Shown piece by piece: positions 44,224 to 53,836 of a stretch of DNA of 64,000 nucleotides. Below the pieces are notes generated by a model that saw only the letters and a program-made list of their open reading frames with translations, did not search any database and had not been told where the DNA came from. Within the stretch, counting starts at the first letter, position 1. Every line of letters begins with the position of its first letter. A program made the position numbers and the translations under genes. The DNA comes from Legionella gratiana (lineage in GTDB: Bacteria > Pseudomonadota > Gammaproteobacteria > Legionellales > Legionellaceae): NCBI RefSeq assembly GCF_001467695.1, contig NZ_LNYE01000029.1:448759-512758 (forward strand), written 5' to 3'.

Positions 44224-44323
44224 GTTACACTCCGTTGCTAAATCATGAGATCTCATATTGACAAAAATGATCAAAAAATGCAACAAGTTATGTATAAAAA
44301 ATTGATTAATAATGAGGGTAGGT

Positions 44324-46309
44324 TCATATGGCATTTGCTTGCAAAGAGATGGGGGATTTTGATGTTAAATACTGTGTATTATTGGGCAATGGAATTCTAA
44401 TTTTAAACAGTTCGCCTCCATTAATTAGAATAAATGCCTGTCCTTTTGGCAAAGAAATAATATCATCTACCCCAATCATTGGTACAGAAGAAGTTTGAAC
44501 CCGATCCTCATTAGTCGTATTAAAATAAACCCCATCGTCCCCATGAGGTGTATCGTTAACCATAGAAACCTGCGTATGTCCAACAACACCAACTTGAGGT
44601 AGCACTTTAACCAGTAAATTGGCTGTTTCTTCATTTTTAATACGAAGCATAATCAGGGTATTAAAATTTCCTTCGGATACTTCTGCTTTAGCCCTGGAGC
44701 CGAGTGCAACTTCCATATCCTGAATAGTCTGAGCATAAGCGGTGACTTGAAACCCAGCACCACCTGCTTTATTGAGAATCTTCACAAAAGAGTCCTGGAT
44801 AATCTCTGACAACTCATCACAATGCAGATTTAAAGTATATCGTGCGTTGGGTTCTTTATAGATTTTACCAGCTGTAGACACCAGATCAGACAAAAAGGCT
44901 TTTCCTACTGCTTGGGCAATATTGGGATTGGTTAGGCTATCTAAGCCGATATAAAGAACTTTCTTATTTTTAATTACATCCATCAATTCAATTTCACCTG
45001 GTTGAGCTTTTGACGATAGGATTTTTGAGGCATTACTTTTATTGATTTCAGACAGTACAGGACCGACACTGGCGGTGATTTTGTCGTAATAGTGTTTATC
45101 CATAATGGCTGCATCGTAGAGGTCGATTAGTATTTGATCGTGCAGAGCTTCAGCATTGTTGTTTTTGATCGTTTTATTGATGTGGTCTTTGACATATTGA
45201 ATGACTGCTTGGTGGCGTTCCATAGGGGATTTTGTCTTATTATTTTTGCCTATTTTACTATCATGCTCATCGATGATTTCATCTATCTCTTGATGGTAAT
45301 TTGGGTAGTGGTTAGGAAGAATCTTATCAGCATAGGACATTAATAATTGTTCTAGTCGGCTGATATAGAAGGCTATTGTTTGGTAGGTAAGGGGTTGATT
45401 CATTTCTTCTAGGCATATAGCCACGATATTGACGTATTTCCAGGCGAAGGCTGCGAACTGTTTTCCTTCTCCCTCTGCGGAGATTGCATCGGTGATACGT
45501 GTTGCAACCTCACTGATTTGGTCGAAATTTTTTAAGGGGTTGTATTGTGCAGATTGTTCTGGAAAGCCTAAGTGTACGATTTTGAAGTCTTCTGTTCGGC
45601 CTGATACTTTACAGGCTGCCATCATGTCTCTAACCAGGTCTTGATCGCCTTTTGGATCTACAACGATAACCGCATCCCCATTTCGGATGTCTTGGTTAAT
45701 TAGAATACTGGCCAACCGTGTTTTTCCTACTCTGGTTGTACCGACTACGAAGGTATGACCGACACGTACATCTTGAGGGATGTATACAGGTTTATCTTCT
45801 TCGCCTACACCATGCAAGAATGGACTACCGCCAACAGGTGGATCAGGTCGAAAAGGGTTTAGTTTAGAATTTGTATTTAACCATTTGGCTAGCTTTGTAT
45901 GTTCATGATTTTGGCAGAATCTTCTGGCAAGTTGGTAGCAAGAGCTTCGTTGCATGAACTTTTCATTTTTGACCTGTTTAATTTGATGCAGCTTTTGAGT
46001 GTGGCTTGGTCGCCAGCGAAAGCCTTTGCCCAAGAACAACCAGTTTTTGGATAAAGGTATTTCTGTGGTGGATAGGGCATAAGTGGGCATGGCTAATAAT
46101 CTTCGGTGATAGCGTTTTACTTTAATTGCTTGCCAGGCTCTATAAATTCCAGGGATTAACAATGCGAGCGCAGCGTATAATCCCATAGTTTGTGTTAGTA
46201 AAAACAAATGCGGTTGAGTATATGCCAGCAAGGCTAGAGACAAACAGGTAATGGCTGACCAGGCTTCTGTTGGTTCTCTTAATAGGTTATTAATGGGGTA
46301 ATTGCTCAT
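44324..46309 (-). CDS. traD: Type IV coupling protein TraD (VirD4-like ATPase)
   Basis: 661 aa. Two membrane helices near the N-terminus (residues 20-60), then Walker A in VVGTTRVGKTRLASIL, Walker B in DAVIVVDPKGDQDL, and NLHCDELSEI with AQTIQDMEVALGSRAK. Belongs to the SXT/TOL-type TraD group used by genomic-island T4SS. It brings the relaxase-DNA complex to the channel. It overlaps the 109-aa membrane gene by 4 bp. Here it sits at the far end of the transfer block. Confidence 0.93.
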   Translation of the reverse strand: MSNYPINNLLREPTEAWSAITCLSLALLAYTQPHLFLLTQTMGLYAALALLIPGIYRAWQAIKVKRYHRRLLAMPTYALSTTEIPLSKNWLFLGKGFRWRPSHTQKLHQIKQVKNEKFMQRSSCYQLARRFCQNHEHTKLAKWLNTNSKLNPFRPDPPVGGSPFLHGVGEEDKPVYIPQDVRVGHTFVVGTTRVGKTRLASILINQDIRNGDAVIVVDPKGDQDLVRDMMAACKVSGRTEDFKIVHLGFPEQSAQYNPLKNFDQISEVATRITDAISAEGEGKQFAAFAWKYVNIVAICLEEMNQPLTYQTIAFYISRLEQLLMSYADKILPNHYPNYHQEIDEIIDEHDSKIGKNNKTKSPMERHQAVIQYVKDHINKTIKNNNAEALHDQILIDLYDAAIMDKHYYDKITASVGPVLSEINKSNASKILSSKAQPGEIELMDVIKNKKVLYIGLDSLTNPNIAQAVGKAFLSDLVSTAGKIYKEPNARYTLNLHCDELSEIIQDSFVKILNKAGGAGFQVTAYAQTIQDMEVALGSRAKAEVSEGNFNTLIMLRIKNEETANLLVKVLPQVGVVGHTQVSMVNDTPHGDDGVYFNTTNEDRVQTSSVPMIGVDDIISLPKGQAFILINGGELFKIRIPLPNNTQYLTSKSPISLQANAI

Positions 46310-46635
46310 AGTTTGCCTCCAATCATCAAAATATCAATAAATACAAAAATACCCAGCAGATACCACCGAGTTTTTAAAGCGGTGTTCAGCTGCTCTGTGG
46401 TTATTTGGTGTTGATTCTGTAGGCGTAAAATTAGCCTTGGCCATAATAAGACAAGGGATAAATAGAGTACTCCATGCAGACCAAGAAATAATGGTTGAAT
46501 GGTAGTGAAGGTGCTTTGCCAGCGAGTCAGTAGATTGCTATTAATGAACCAGGGCGCAATTGCTAATAAGGCAATGATTGGTAAAACGGTTTGAATTAAT
46601 ACTATAATGGATGAACGGATATAATGTTTAATCAT
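46306..46635 (-). CDS. Small membrane protein next to TraD
   Basis: 109 aa, three membrane helices (SSIIVLIQTVLPIIALLAI; FLGLHGVLYLSLVLL; LLGIFVFIDILMIGG). GGAG lies 8 bp before the ATG, and its stop overlaps the traD start, so the two are coupled. Presumably assists the coupling protein in the membrane; I cannot assign a named family. Confidence 0.7.
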   Translation of the reverse strand: MIKHYIRSSIIVLIQTVLPIIALLAIAPWFINSNLLTRWQSTFTTIQPLFLGLHGVLYLSLVLLWPRLILRLQNQHQITTEQLNTALKTRWYLLGIFVFIDILMIGGKL

Positions 46636-46649
46636 AGGGATAGCTCCAA

Positions 46650-46823
46650 ATGAGAAAGGTATTTCGGTTGTTGGCAGTTGTTCTTGATGCCATTGTTGGA
46701 GTGGCAGAGGATAAACCTGCCAAATGCTACATGTCTGTTTATGAGGCTCAAGATAAGCTTGATAATGGCTTGATCACTATTCGTGAATACAATGAAGCCT
46801 TTGAACGTAAAGATGTGCTTTAA
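46650..46823 (+). CDS. 57-aa SHOCT-like protein on the opposite strand within the transfer block
   Basis: The plus strand between two minus-strand transfer genes encodes a plausible protein: MRKVFRLLAVVLDAIVG, a hydrophobic start, then KPAKCYMSVYEAQDKLDNG and LITIREYNEAF. The LDNGLITIREYNEAF part resembles the SHOCT motif (a leucine-rich short C-terminal domain, LxxGxITxxEFE). AGGGA lies 9 bp before the ATG. The minus-strand frame of 66 codons in the same place looks far less protein-like. Its start is 14 bp from that of the divergent 109-aa gene, and its stop is 5 bp from the TraG stop, so it fits the gap exactly. Confidence 0.55.
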   Translation: MRKVFRLLAVVLDAIVGVAEDKPAKCYMSVYEAQDKLDNGLITIREYNEAFERKDVL

Positions 46824-46828
46824 CATAT

Positions 46829-48382
46829 TCATTGAATTCCTTTTGAAATAATTTTTACTCCTGTCTTGGCTACCTGCATACCGGATTGCGCCATGCTTTC
46901 GCTTTGCCTATCTGCACCATTGACCAAATCCATAAGACCCGCCCCAGCGTCACCGCCAAAATGACTTGATAATCTCAACAATAAAACAGGTGCAACAAAG
47001 TAAAACATCACAGCCATATTCTTCATGGCAGAAATCGCATCGTTTTCACCTAATGGATCAAGCACAGAGCGTTCTAGAAATCCTACTAAATGCCAGAGGT
47101 ACTGAAGAAAAATAGCCATGATAAATAAGGCGCATAAACTGCCTAATGCTCTGGTGCTGTAGCAGCTTAAAGACAAAACCATTGGAGTGAGAATGATTAA
47201 AAAGAATATGAAAAACGCCTGCATGACGGGCAATGTTTGCATGATTGCTTCTCTTTTTAATGGGGTGGATGTCCATGATTTTGTCCATTGTCCGACATTG
47301 ACCAGGCTATGGGTAATGGCAGATGCGACCTTTCCATTGTTATTATCCATGAGGTTTTGCACAGAACTGGTCTGCATGTCTTTGCTTTCTTGCAAGAGCA
47401 TTTTCGCAATAAAATCTTCTGCGCTGATGTCTGCTTTCCAGGCTTTTGGGTGTTTCACTTTATATTGGCGAACCCTATCAAGCATGGCGTAGTAATTTAA
47501 GTGTTTATTAAAAACACTGGCCTGATTAGAGACTTCAACCAGGTCAGTTTTGATTTTGTTCCACCATTGCTGACAGCTGGGATAACCATCTTCTGGCAAT
47601 CGTTCGGGTGGGATATCGCCACGATTAGCTGCCTTTTCAAGATTACGATTAGGGGCTTGATGAAAGGTAAATCCTGGCACGGGTTGGCGAGCATGAAGTT
47701 TGCTGTAATACATTTTTTGCAGGATTTTAGAACCCATCCAGTTTAAGTCATCTTCACCGCCATAGCGTTTGAGCATAGGGTCTAATTCACTGGCTTCATG
47801 CTTTTCACTATTGAATTGAGTTCTGGCTTCAATAAAACATTGTCTATGAAAATCCAATGCCTGCTTGCGAACGCTCTGGGGGAGATAGGTTGATACCAAA
47901 TCTCCTTGAATGGATTGCAAACTATCTGTGCAACCCGTCACCTTCATAAGGCTATAGGTAAAGCTCGATATAAAATTCTGGATGATGGCAAAGCCTATAG
48001 GAATTTTGACCTGGTTAGTCAGTAGATCTGCAAAGGCTTCATCATAAGTTGTGCCGCTGTCGCCAATGACCGCAGTCGTTGGGTTTTTCAGTCCGCATAA
48101 GGGTTTAAATTGTAGGGCTTTGGTTTCCAACGGTACACAAGGATAGACAAATAAGCTGCATATCAGGAAAGTTATTGCCAATTCATAAAGAAAATTATTT
48201 AAAGCATGTTCAACCGCATAGAACGCGCCAGCTGGATTGAGCACATTTTTAAGAAAGCGATAACCAATGGCCAAAAAGCCAAGATACAACAGCCCTGTTT
48301 GCCACAGGGCGTTGAATAGAACCTCATACTGTTGCCAGCCTAGATAGGTGGTATAGAGAGATAAAGGATTAAAGACAATCAT
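46829..48382 (-). CDS. traG: TraG-like mating-channel membrane protein
   Basis: 517 aa with several membrane helices at both ends (LGFLAIGYRFL, LAITFLICSLFVYPC, FFIFFLIILTPMVLSLSCY, FYFVAPVLLLRL) and a soluble middle with few Cys. This is the layout of the TraG N-terminal domain proteins of genomic-island T4SS (mating pair stabilisation). AAGGAG precedes the ATG. 2 bp from the preceding gene's stop. Confidence 0.85.
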   Translation of the reverse strand: MIVFNPLSLYTTYLGWQQYEVLFNALWQTGLLYLGFLAIGYRFLKNVLNPAGAFYAVEHALNNFLYELAITFLICSLFVYPCVPLETKALQFKPLCGLKNPTTAVIGDSGTTYDEAFADLLTNQVKIPIGFAIIQNFISSFTYSLMKVTGCTDSLQSIQGDLVSTYLPQSVRKQALDFHRQCFIEARTQFNSEKHEASELDPMLKRYGGEDDLNWMGSKILQKMYYSKLHARQPVPGFTFHQAPNRNLEKAANRGDIPPERLPEDGYPSCQQWWNKIKTDLVEVSNQASVFNKHLNYYAMLDRVRQYKVKHPKAWKADISAEDFIAKMLLQESKDMQTSSVQNLMDNNNGKVASAITHSLVNVGQWTKSWTSTPLKREAIMQTLPVMQAFFIFFLIILTPMVLSLSCYSTRALGSLCALFIMAIFLQYLWHLVGFLERSVLDPLGENDAISAMKNMAVMFYFVAPVLLLRLSSHFGGDAGAGLMDLVNGADRQSESMAQSGMQVAKTGVKIISKGIQ

Positions 48383-48384
48383 GA

Positions 48385-49752
48385 TTAAGCTCCTTTATTT
48401 TCTTTAACGTAGATTGCGCCGTTTTTAACAGCAGGCTGTTCGTGATCCTGGCCTGGCATATTTTGGCTTTGGGCTTGATGGCGAATGTCCATGATGGTTC
48501 CCAAAGTCTCAGTCATCATTTTTTTGCGGACATCGTTTTCAAAGGACAAAGAATGAATGTCATCGTCTAGTTTTTTCAGGGCAAACAAGACCATATTCAT
48601 AGCAGGTTTTAAATTCTGTACTTCTTGCACTTGTAATCCTGCTTGTAAGATGCGGCGCATCATTAAGGCTTTATCCAGCATATTTTGAACAGCGATTTCT
48701 TCTGCCAGTTTTGAGATAGTAAGCATTTGTTCTTCACGGGGCAGGTGCTGAATAGTAGTAATGACTTCATCAGTAATCAGTAAATTGGAGGCACTGACTT
48801 TACTCAGATTTTCTTCAGTAAGCGTCCAAGTACCATTGACTAAATTCCATAAGGCCTTGGCAATGTTCTGGCTACAGGTATTGGCGTTCGCGCAGCTTTG
48901 CAATAAAGCTGATAAACCAATCCCTGCTTTAGCATCATGGCTTTGTTTGTTTTCACTGCTGCTGACCTGGATATCGCCAAGAACCTTAACTGCCCAATTA
49001 GCAGCATCGGTAGGTGTTGGCCAGCTTTGTACCATAGGAATTTTGGTGCTTGGTTTTTCCAAAGAATCTAAAGGTTTTCTCTCTAAAAGAATGTTGTAGC
49101 CCGCAATGACTACATCATTAATTACCTTAATGGGGCGTTGAAACTTACCGCCCGCATTGCCTTTATTGCTGCCTATCCAGGGTAGACCATATTCATCTCG
49201 CTTTTGAGCGATGCTTTTTGATGTTTCGGTCACATCGACGTTTTCCTTTTTAGCTCGTTTGGCAGCATCAAGCCATCCTTGACTATCGGATACTGATAAT
49301 ATGCCTTCCATTGGAGATTGGTTTTGTTCCAGTGCTTGTTTGACTTCCTGACAATCTTTAACCTTGAGGGTAAATTCGTTTTGTGCACTGGATGCAGCGT
49401 TTTGTAGAACATTGTATAAAGCAGGCATGGACTGTTGCAGCTTATAAAGAGGGAATCCTGCGACTGAACCTTTTAAGTTATCAATGACACCACCAGGGAT
49501 ATTTAACGCTGATTTTTTTAAATCCTGAAAGGTATTGGTAATGGATACGACAGGATTAAAACCGCTACAAGAGAATCCCATACGGCCATCAATATCTGCA
49601 CCAATAACCAGCGTTTGATCTTTATTAACAGGTGGTATAAATAAATTGGAGGTTCCTCCTAATTCATAATAGTAATCTGATTGGCTGGGCATAAAGTTTC
49701 CGGCATGGGTTAGGTGCGGAATAAGTAAGGTTAATAATAGATATTTATTCAT
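48385..49752 (-). CDS. T4SS protein, TraH-like (ICE PFL_4711 family)
   Basis: 455 aa with a signal peptide (MNKYLLLTLLIPHLTHAGN). YYYELGGTSNLFIPP and LVIGADIDGRMGFSCSGFNP at the N-terminus and AAKRAKKENVDVTETSK are features of the PFL_4711/TIGR03755 ICE family. TraH-like periplasmic proteins belong to the outer part of the channel or pilus assembly. 9 bp after the TraU-like gene. Confidence 0.85.
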   Translation of the reverse strand: MNKYLLLTLLIPHLTHAGNFMPSQSDYYYELGGTSNLFIPPVNKDQTLVIGADIDGRMGFSCSGFNPVVSITNTFQDLKKSALNIPGGVIDNLKGSVAGFPLYKLQQSMPALYNVLQNAASSAQNEFTLKVKDCQEVKQALEQNQSPMEGILSVSDSQGWLDAAKRAKKENVDVTETSKSIAQKRDEYGLPWIGSNKGNAGGKFQRPIKVINDVVIAGYNILLERKPLDSLEKPSTKIPMVQSWPTPTDAANWAVKVLGDIQVSSSENKQSHDAKAGIGLSALLQSCANANTCSQNIAKALWNLVNGTWTLTEENLSKVSASNLLITDEVITTIQHLPREEQMLTISKLAEEIAVQNMLDKALMMRRILQAGLQVQEVQNLKPAMNMVLFALKKLDDDIHSLSFENDVRKKMMTETLGTIMDIRHQAQSQNMPGQDHEQPAVKNGAIYVKENKGA

Positions 49753-49761
49753 GTTGATGTC

Positions 49762-50817
49762 CTATCGTTTTTGAGGTTGTCCAACTTTTGGGAAAGTGAG
49801 AAAGTTCACGAGTTTGCCTTTGTTCTGAATACAGCCGCGATATTTGCGCCAAAGGACAAACACGTAATTGCCATTTCCGGCTTTTTCGTCTTCAATGCCG
49901 AAATCCTGTGCATCGCCTGGGTGGATATTGCGATTTAAAGGATAGATTTCCTGCCAGATGACTTTATTGTTTTGTGGGTCGTAAATGGCATTAGCCACCA
50001 CACAATTTTTACCGCAGGAATTATTGGTTGACTTGGTGACATGCAAAGGATTTTTATTGGTGACAATATCTACGGCGTGCATGGCTGCAACAACTGAAGC
50101 TCTGTAGTTATAAGGTTGTGTTACGCGCATCAACCTGGGAATTTCAGAACCCCAATGTTGTGTTAATGTGCCAATTTCATGATTAATTAACAGATGAGGA
50201 TGCGTTCCCATATATAACAATTCAGCTGCTTCTGTTCTATCCATGACTGCATCAGCTTCGGCCAGATAATAAGGAACGCCAAAACCAGTTTCCGGCCTGT
50301 GTGATAGATAAGGGATACGGTAAAATGCAGCAGGGCTGCCGATCACATCAACAATGCGCGTCCGCTCATCATTGATGTGAAGATCTGTGGTTTGACCGCT
50401 GTCATTGCCAAATCCTAACGCTGAACCAGTCGCAGCTTTATAGGCTTGTTGGTACATCGTTCTTGCTGCTTTATTTTCATAAAGCGTTCGAGCTTCAAGC
50501 CAGGGATTTTCTTCTGGTTTATTGCTGACGGTAATCACTAAATCAGGTAAAAACTGTTCAACCGCAGGAGTGACTTCAAGTCTTGGCGGTAAACGTCCCA
50601 CCGTCCAAGTGCAAGAACCAATGACTTTGTAATGACTGTTTTGAAACAGTTTTTGCAAAACCCGTGTAGCGATTGTGAAGGTATTCACAGGATGAGGTGG
50701 GCTTGTGCTTTCTAAAGCAAGGGCAGTGTTAGTCATAAAAATAAGCCCTGTTATGAGTAGTTGCCTTTGGTTGTTCGAGTTTCTTAGCCATGATTTCAGC
50801 GGCGACCAGGACATCAT
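49762..50817 (-). CDS. T4SS protein, TraU-like (ICE PFL_4710 family)
   Basis: 351 aa with signal peptide (LLITGLIFMTNTALALE). VIGSCTWTVGRLPPRLEVTP and YRIPYLSHRPETGFGVPYYL are TraU-like/TIGR03756 signatures; the C-terminus has FVLWRKYRGC. Starts 89 bp inside the 3' end of the ATPase gene, in another frame, with GGAG 8 bp before the ATG, so the overlap appears real. Confidence 0.88.
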   Translation of the reverse strand: MMSWSPLKSWLRNSNNQRQLLITGLIFMTNTALALESTSPPHPVNTFTIATRVLQKLFQNSHYKVIGSCTWTVGRLPPRLEVTPAVEQFLPDLVITVSNKPEENPWLEARTLYENKAARTMYQQAYKAATGSALGFGNDSGQTTDLHINDERTRIVDVIGSPAAFYRIPYLSHRPETGFGVPYYLAEADAVMDRTEAAELLYMGTHPHLLINHEIGTLTQHWGSEIPRLMRVTQPYNYRASVVAAMHAVDIVTNKNPLHVTKSTNNSCGKNCVVANAIYDPQNNKVIWQEIYPLNRNIHPGDAQDFGIEDEKAGNGNYVFVLWRKYRGCIQNKGKLVNFLTFPKVGQPQKR

Positions 50818-53479
50818 GTTCTTTCTCCAGGAGGTGGCGTTGTGCTTTTTCTGATTTCTCAGTCATTAATAAGGCAAGCAGGTAGCGAGGTGGAATGACG
50901 CGAAACAATCCCTGATAGCGTGAGCCTAATAAAACTGCTTCTGCATACAAACCTTTTTGCGAATCAATATCTCTGATTAAGGTTTCCTGTTGCGGTGTTA
51001 AGGATTTAAAGCGTTTCACATCAGTGATTTCTTTTTCATCCAGCCCCAACAAAATCCAGGTTTCAATTAGCGATAAAATCTTTGCAGCCTTTTCAGAATT
51101 CATGTCGGTGACGTTTTGGGTAATTGCAACCAGCCAAAGCCCGAGCTTTCTGGCTACTTTGGCCACTAATAGGCACACCGTTACCACAGAAGGAATTTGA
51201 AATTGCAGATGGGATTCATCAATAAAAAGAAAGGTTGGCCTATTGTCGTTTTGAGTAGCCTCTGCCATGGCCAGTATTCTTGGCAACAAAGAAACCATAA
51301 CCAAAGCCAGTTTTCCGGTGTCATCTTTAATGGCAGAAATATCAATATGAAAGATATCAAAATCACCTAAAGGTTCTGTTGGCACATTAAAGAAGCGTGA
51401 TTTTGCGCTGTTAATGACATAACTGTTTAATCGGTCGTGCATATCCAGAATTCGGTCTTTCTTGCGAGATACCGTTTCTTTATCCAATCGCCGTTGAAAT
51501 GCACTCACAATATGCTCAGTCAGCATTTGTGGTATGCCATCGTTAAATGAAGTTAGAATGGCATCAATTAATACTTCGATTAGCAGCGTTTCATCAGCCA
51601 GGGTAAATTGTTCTTCTTCCATGGCATTGGCTTCCGTAATCATGGTACGCAAAGCCAAGGCAAGCTCTGCAAGATATGCACGAGAACCATCACCACAAGC
51701 TAAATCTTCTGAGTGAGCAGGATCTTTAAGATCCATGATTTTTTGAGCTATTAAAGCAGCTTGTTCTGCGCTTAAATTATCTGTTATTTCTGGAATTGCT
51801 TTATACGCTTCACAAAATGGATTTAATGGAACAGCTTCCTCTTTTTTATTGCTTAATAATAACTGCTTGGTTTTTTTACCATGAGCTTTGGCATGAACGA
51901 GCATCCGATCAAACGAGTTTCCCATTTCAAAAAGTACTACACGGGCGTTTTTCATGGCGAGTAGTGATTGAATCATCCAACCTGTTAAAACTGACTTACC
52001 ACCACCAGAGTTGGCGAAAATCGCGCAATGCGAATTTTGACTAATAAAATCATGGTGTAGTAAGTCAAAGAAAACGGGTTCGCCTAAGCGGTTGAAAAAG
52101 GGAAAGCAGGGTAAATGCCTTGCACCTTGGTTTCGGCCATAGACTGGAAGCAAGGCAGCAAGTTCTGTAGCAAACATCAGACGATCAAAACATAAGTACT
52201 TACGGGCATAGTGAGGATCGAAATTAAACGGCAACGCATTGAGCCAGGAATTTAAAGGGTGAATATCATAGCTGGAATGAATTAATGGCATCTTGGCGTC
52301 GTTGAAAATGGTATGCAGGTTTTTTTCTATGACTTGTGCTTGTTGTTCATCCTCTGCTTGATAAAAAACAGCCTGATTAACCCAGAACAGACGATTGCCA
52401 GTGCTTAATTCATTTCGGGCAGTTTTTATATCATCTCTTACTTCCTGTGGTTTTAAGCTGGTTCCCACAATTCCCTTTTCTAATCGTGTGAGATGATAAT
52501 CCAGATTTTCATCATGGCTAAAGACGACTTGAATGGTGTAGATACTTCCTTCTGGCAAGGTATCCAAAAGCGCATAGCGGTGTTTCGGATTGGCTTGTTG
52601 TCTTTCTCGGGAGACTAAACCAATAATGGGTGCTTCTTTTAAGCCATCAACATACAGGATTCTTTGTTTTCGGCCTTCAAAAATAAATCCTTGCTCATCG
52701 CTCTCAGGCGGGGAAAAGAATATATTTTGCGTCAGATTAAAACCTGCGGGCATGGGATTAGGGTAGGGATATTGTTCCAAGATCTCATCGGCTGATTTCG
52801 GATTAAACCAGCGTATCCACCACTGATAATAATCCTGACCTTTAAGGCGTTTGATTTCTAAACCTGGTGAGCGTAGTTTGGTTTCAATCTGGCTGATGAC
52901 TTCTTGATGTTCGAGAAGAATTTGTTCTCTGGTTAAAGTGGTTTGATGTAGTTGCCTATAAAATAACACTCTGATTCGTCGTCTTCGTCCTCGATAGGGC
53001 GCATCTGTTTTAGGATCGAGAAATAAACCTTCTGGCCTGGTCATTTTATTGTAGAGATCGTGCAGGCGTTGTAAGTAATCTTGCGTTAATGGGCTGTCAA
53101 TAAACTGTTGTGGAATTTGGGCTTTAATATGGTCGATAACTGGATCAAGGCAATATTCGTCTTGAACAAACATTTGCATAACCCAAGGGTCTATTGCATG
53201 GAGGGGAACCACCGTTGCAAAGGTATCGCGGATTTTATTAAAGACGGCTTGCAAGTATTCGGGGGAGGCAGCTTCGGCTTGGATATCTCCTAGCTCAAAC
53301 CCTGATCCCAAACTTTTTCCATCGGCAAATAAAAACACCTGTTCTTGTTCGTTGAAATCAACAATAGCCAGTCTGTCAGCAAAAGAGGGCAACGGATTGG
53401 CATATTGCTTTTTAATCATTTGTTCTTTGATAGCCTGGGGATTCATTTCCCCAAGCAACCAGTTAGATAATCGTTTCAT
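50729..53479 (-). CDS. T4SS ATPase, VirB4/TraC-like (ICE PFL_4706 family)
   Basis: 916 aa. Walker A in FANSGGGKSVLTGW, Walker B in RPTFLFIDESHLQF, then VARKLGLWLVAITQNVTDM. The long N-terminal half is typical of VirB4/TraC. It energises pilus and channel assembly at the inner membrane. AAGGAGG lies just before the ATG at 53479; a GTG one codon earlier is the alternative. The 3' end overlaps the TraU-like gene. Confidence 0.95.
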   Translation of the reverse strand: MKRLSNWLLGEMNPQAIKEQMIKKQYANPLPSFADRLAIVDFNEQEQVFLFADGKSLGSGFELGDIQAEAASPEYLQAVFNKIRDTFATVVPLHAIDPWVMQMFVQDEYCLDPVIDHIKAQIPQQFIDSPLTQDYLQRLHDLYNKMTRPEGLFLDPKTDAPYRGRRRRIRVLFYRQLHQTTLTREQILLEHQEVISQIETKLRSPGLEIKRLKGQDYYQWWIRWFNPKSADEILEQYPYPNPMPAGFNLTQNIFFSPPESDEQGFIFEGRKQRILYVDGLKEAPIIGLVSRERQQANPKHRYALLDTLPEGSIYTIQVVFSHDENLDYHLTRLEKGIVGTSLKPQEVRDDIKTARNELSTGNRLFWVNQAVFYQAEDEQQAQVIEKNLHTIFNDAKMPLIHSSYDIHPLNSWLNALPFNFDPHYARKYLCFDRLMFATELAALLPVYGRNQGARHLPCFPFFNRLGEPVFFDLLHHDFISQNSHCAIFANSGGGKSVLTGWMIQSLLAMKNARVVLFEMGNSFDRMLVHAKAHGKKTKQLLLSNKKEEAVPLNPFCEAYKAIPEITDNLSAEQAALIAQKIMDLKDPAHSEDLACGDGSRAYLAELALALRTMITEANAMEEEQFTLADETLLIEVLIDAILTSFNDGIPQMLTEHIVSAFQRRLDKETVSRKKDRILDMHDRLNSYVINSAKSRFFNVPTEPLGDFDIFHIDISAIKDDTGKLALVMVSLLPRILAMAEATQNDNRPTFLFIDESHLQFQIPSVVTVCLLVAKVARKLGLWLVAITQNVTDMNSEKAAKILSLIETWILLGLDEKEITDVKRFKSLTPQQETLIRDIDSQKGLYAEAVLLGSRYQGLFRVIPPRYLLALLMTEKSEKAQRHLLEKEHDVLVAAEIMAKKLEQPKATTHNRAYFYD

Positions 53480-53488
53480 CACACCTCC

Positions 53489-53836
53489 TTAATACAACTC
53501 TGATGCCAGGGCATATTGATTTTGCTTATAAAGAAAAAAGCGTGTGGTATAGGCTGGTTTGATGATTTGTTCATCGCCAAGCTGAGCCACATGAGCAAAA
53601 ATATGGATAGGCACTTCGGAATTCGGCAGCTGCTTAAATTCTTCGCCTGAATCCTCAAACCGTACCTGTTGAACAACAGCCTTTTGTATAGGCTGTTGCA
53701 TGCTTTGTTGATAAAGCTGACTGACTGTTAATCCCTGCTCAGGAATGGCGCTTTGCGATATATTGGCGGTTGAACAAGCGCTCAAAGCCAGACTAGCGCA
53801 AAGCATTGTCAAAGTTCTTTTGTTGATGGTAACCAT
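53489..53836 (-). CDS. T4SS lipoprotein (ICE TIGR03751 type, VirB7-like position)
   Basis: 115 aa with lipobox LALSACS, so lipidated at the Cys at about residue 21. YQQSMQQP, then IHIFAHVAQLGDEQIIKP and TRFFLYKQNQYAL fit the short conjugation lipoprotein that anchors the VirB10-like ring at the outer membrane. It overlaps the VirB10-like gene by 44 bp; GGGAGGG lies 9 bp before the ATG. Confidence 0.88.
   Translation of the reverse strand: MVTINKRTLTMLCASLALSACSTANISQSAIPEQGLTVSQLYQQSMQQPIQKAVVQQVRFEDSGEEFKQLPNSEVPIHIFAHVAQLGDEQIIKPAYTTRFFLYKQNQYALASELY

Noticed and set aside
46632-46832. 66-codon minus-strand frame between TraG-like and 109-aa genes
   Set aside because: Composition looks random and the opposite strand encodes a much more protein-like frame.
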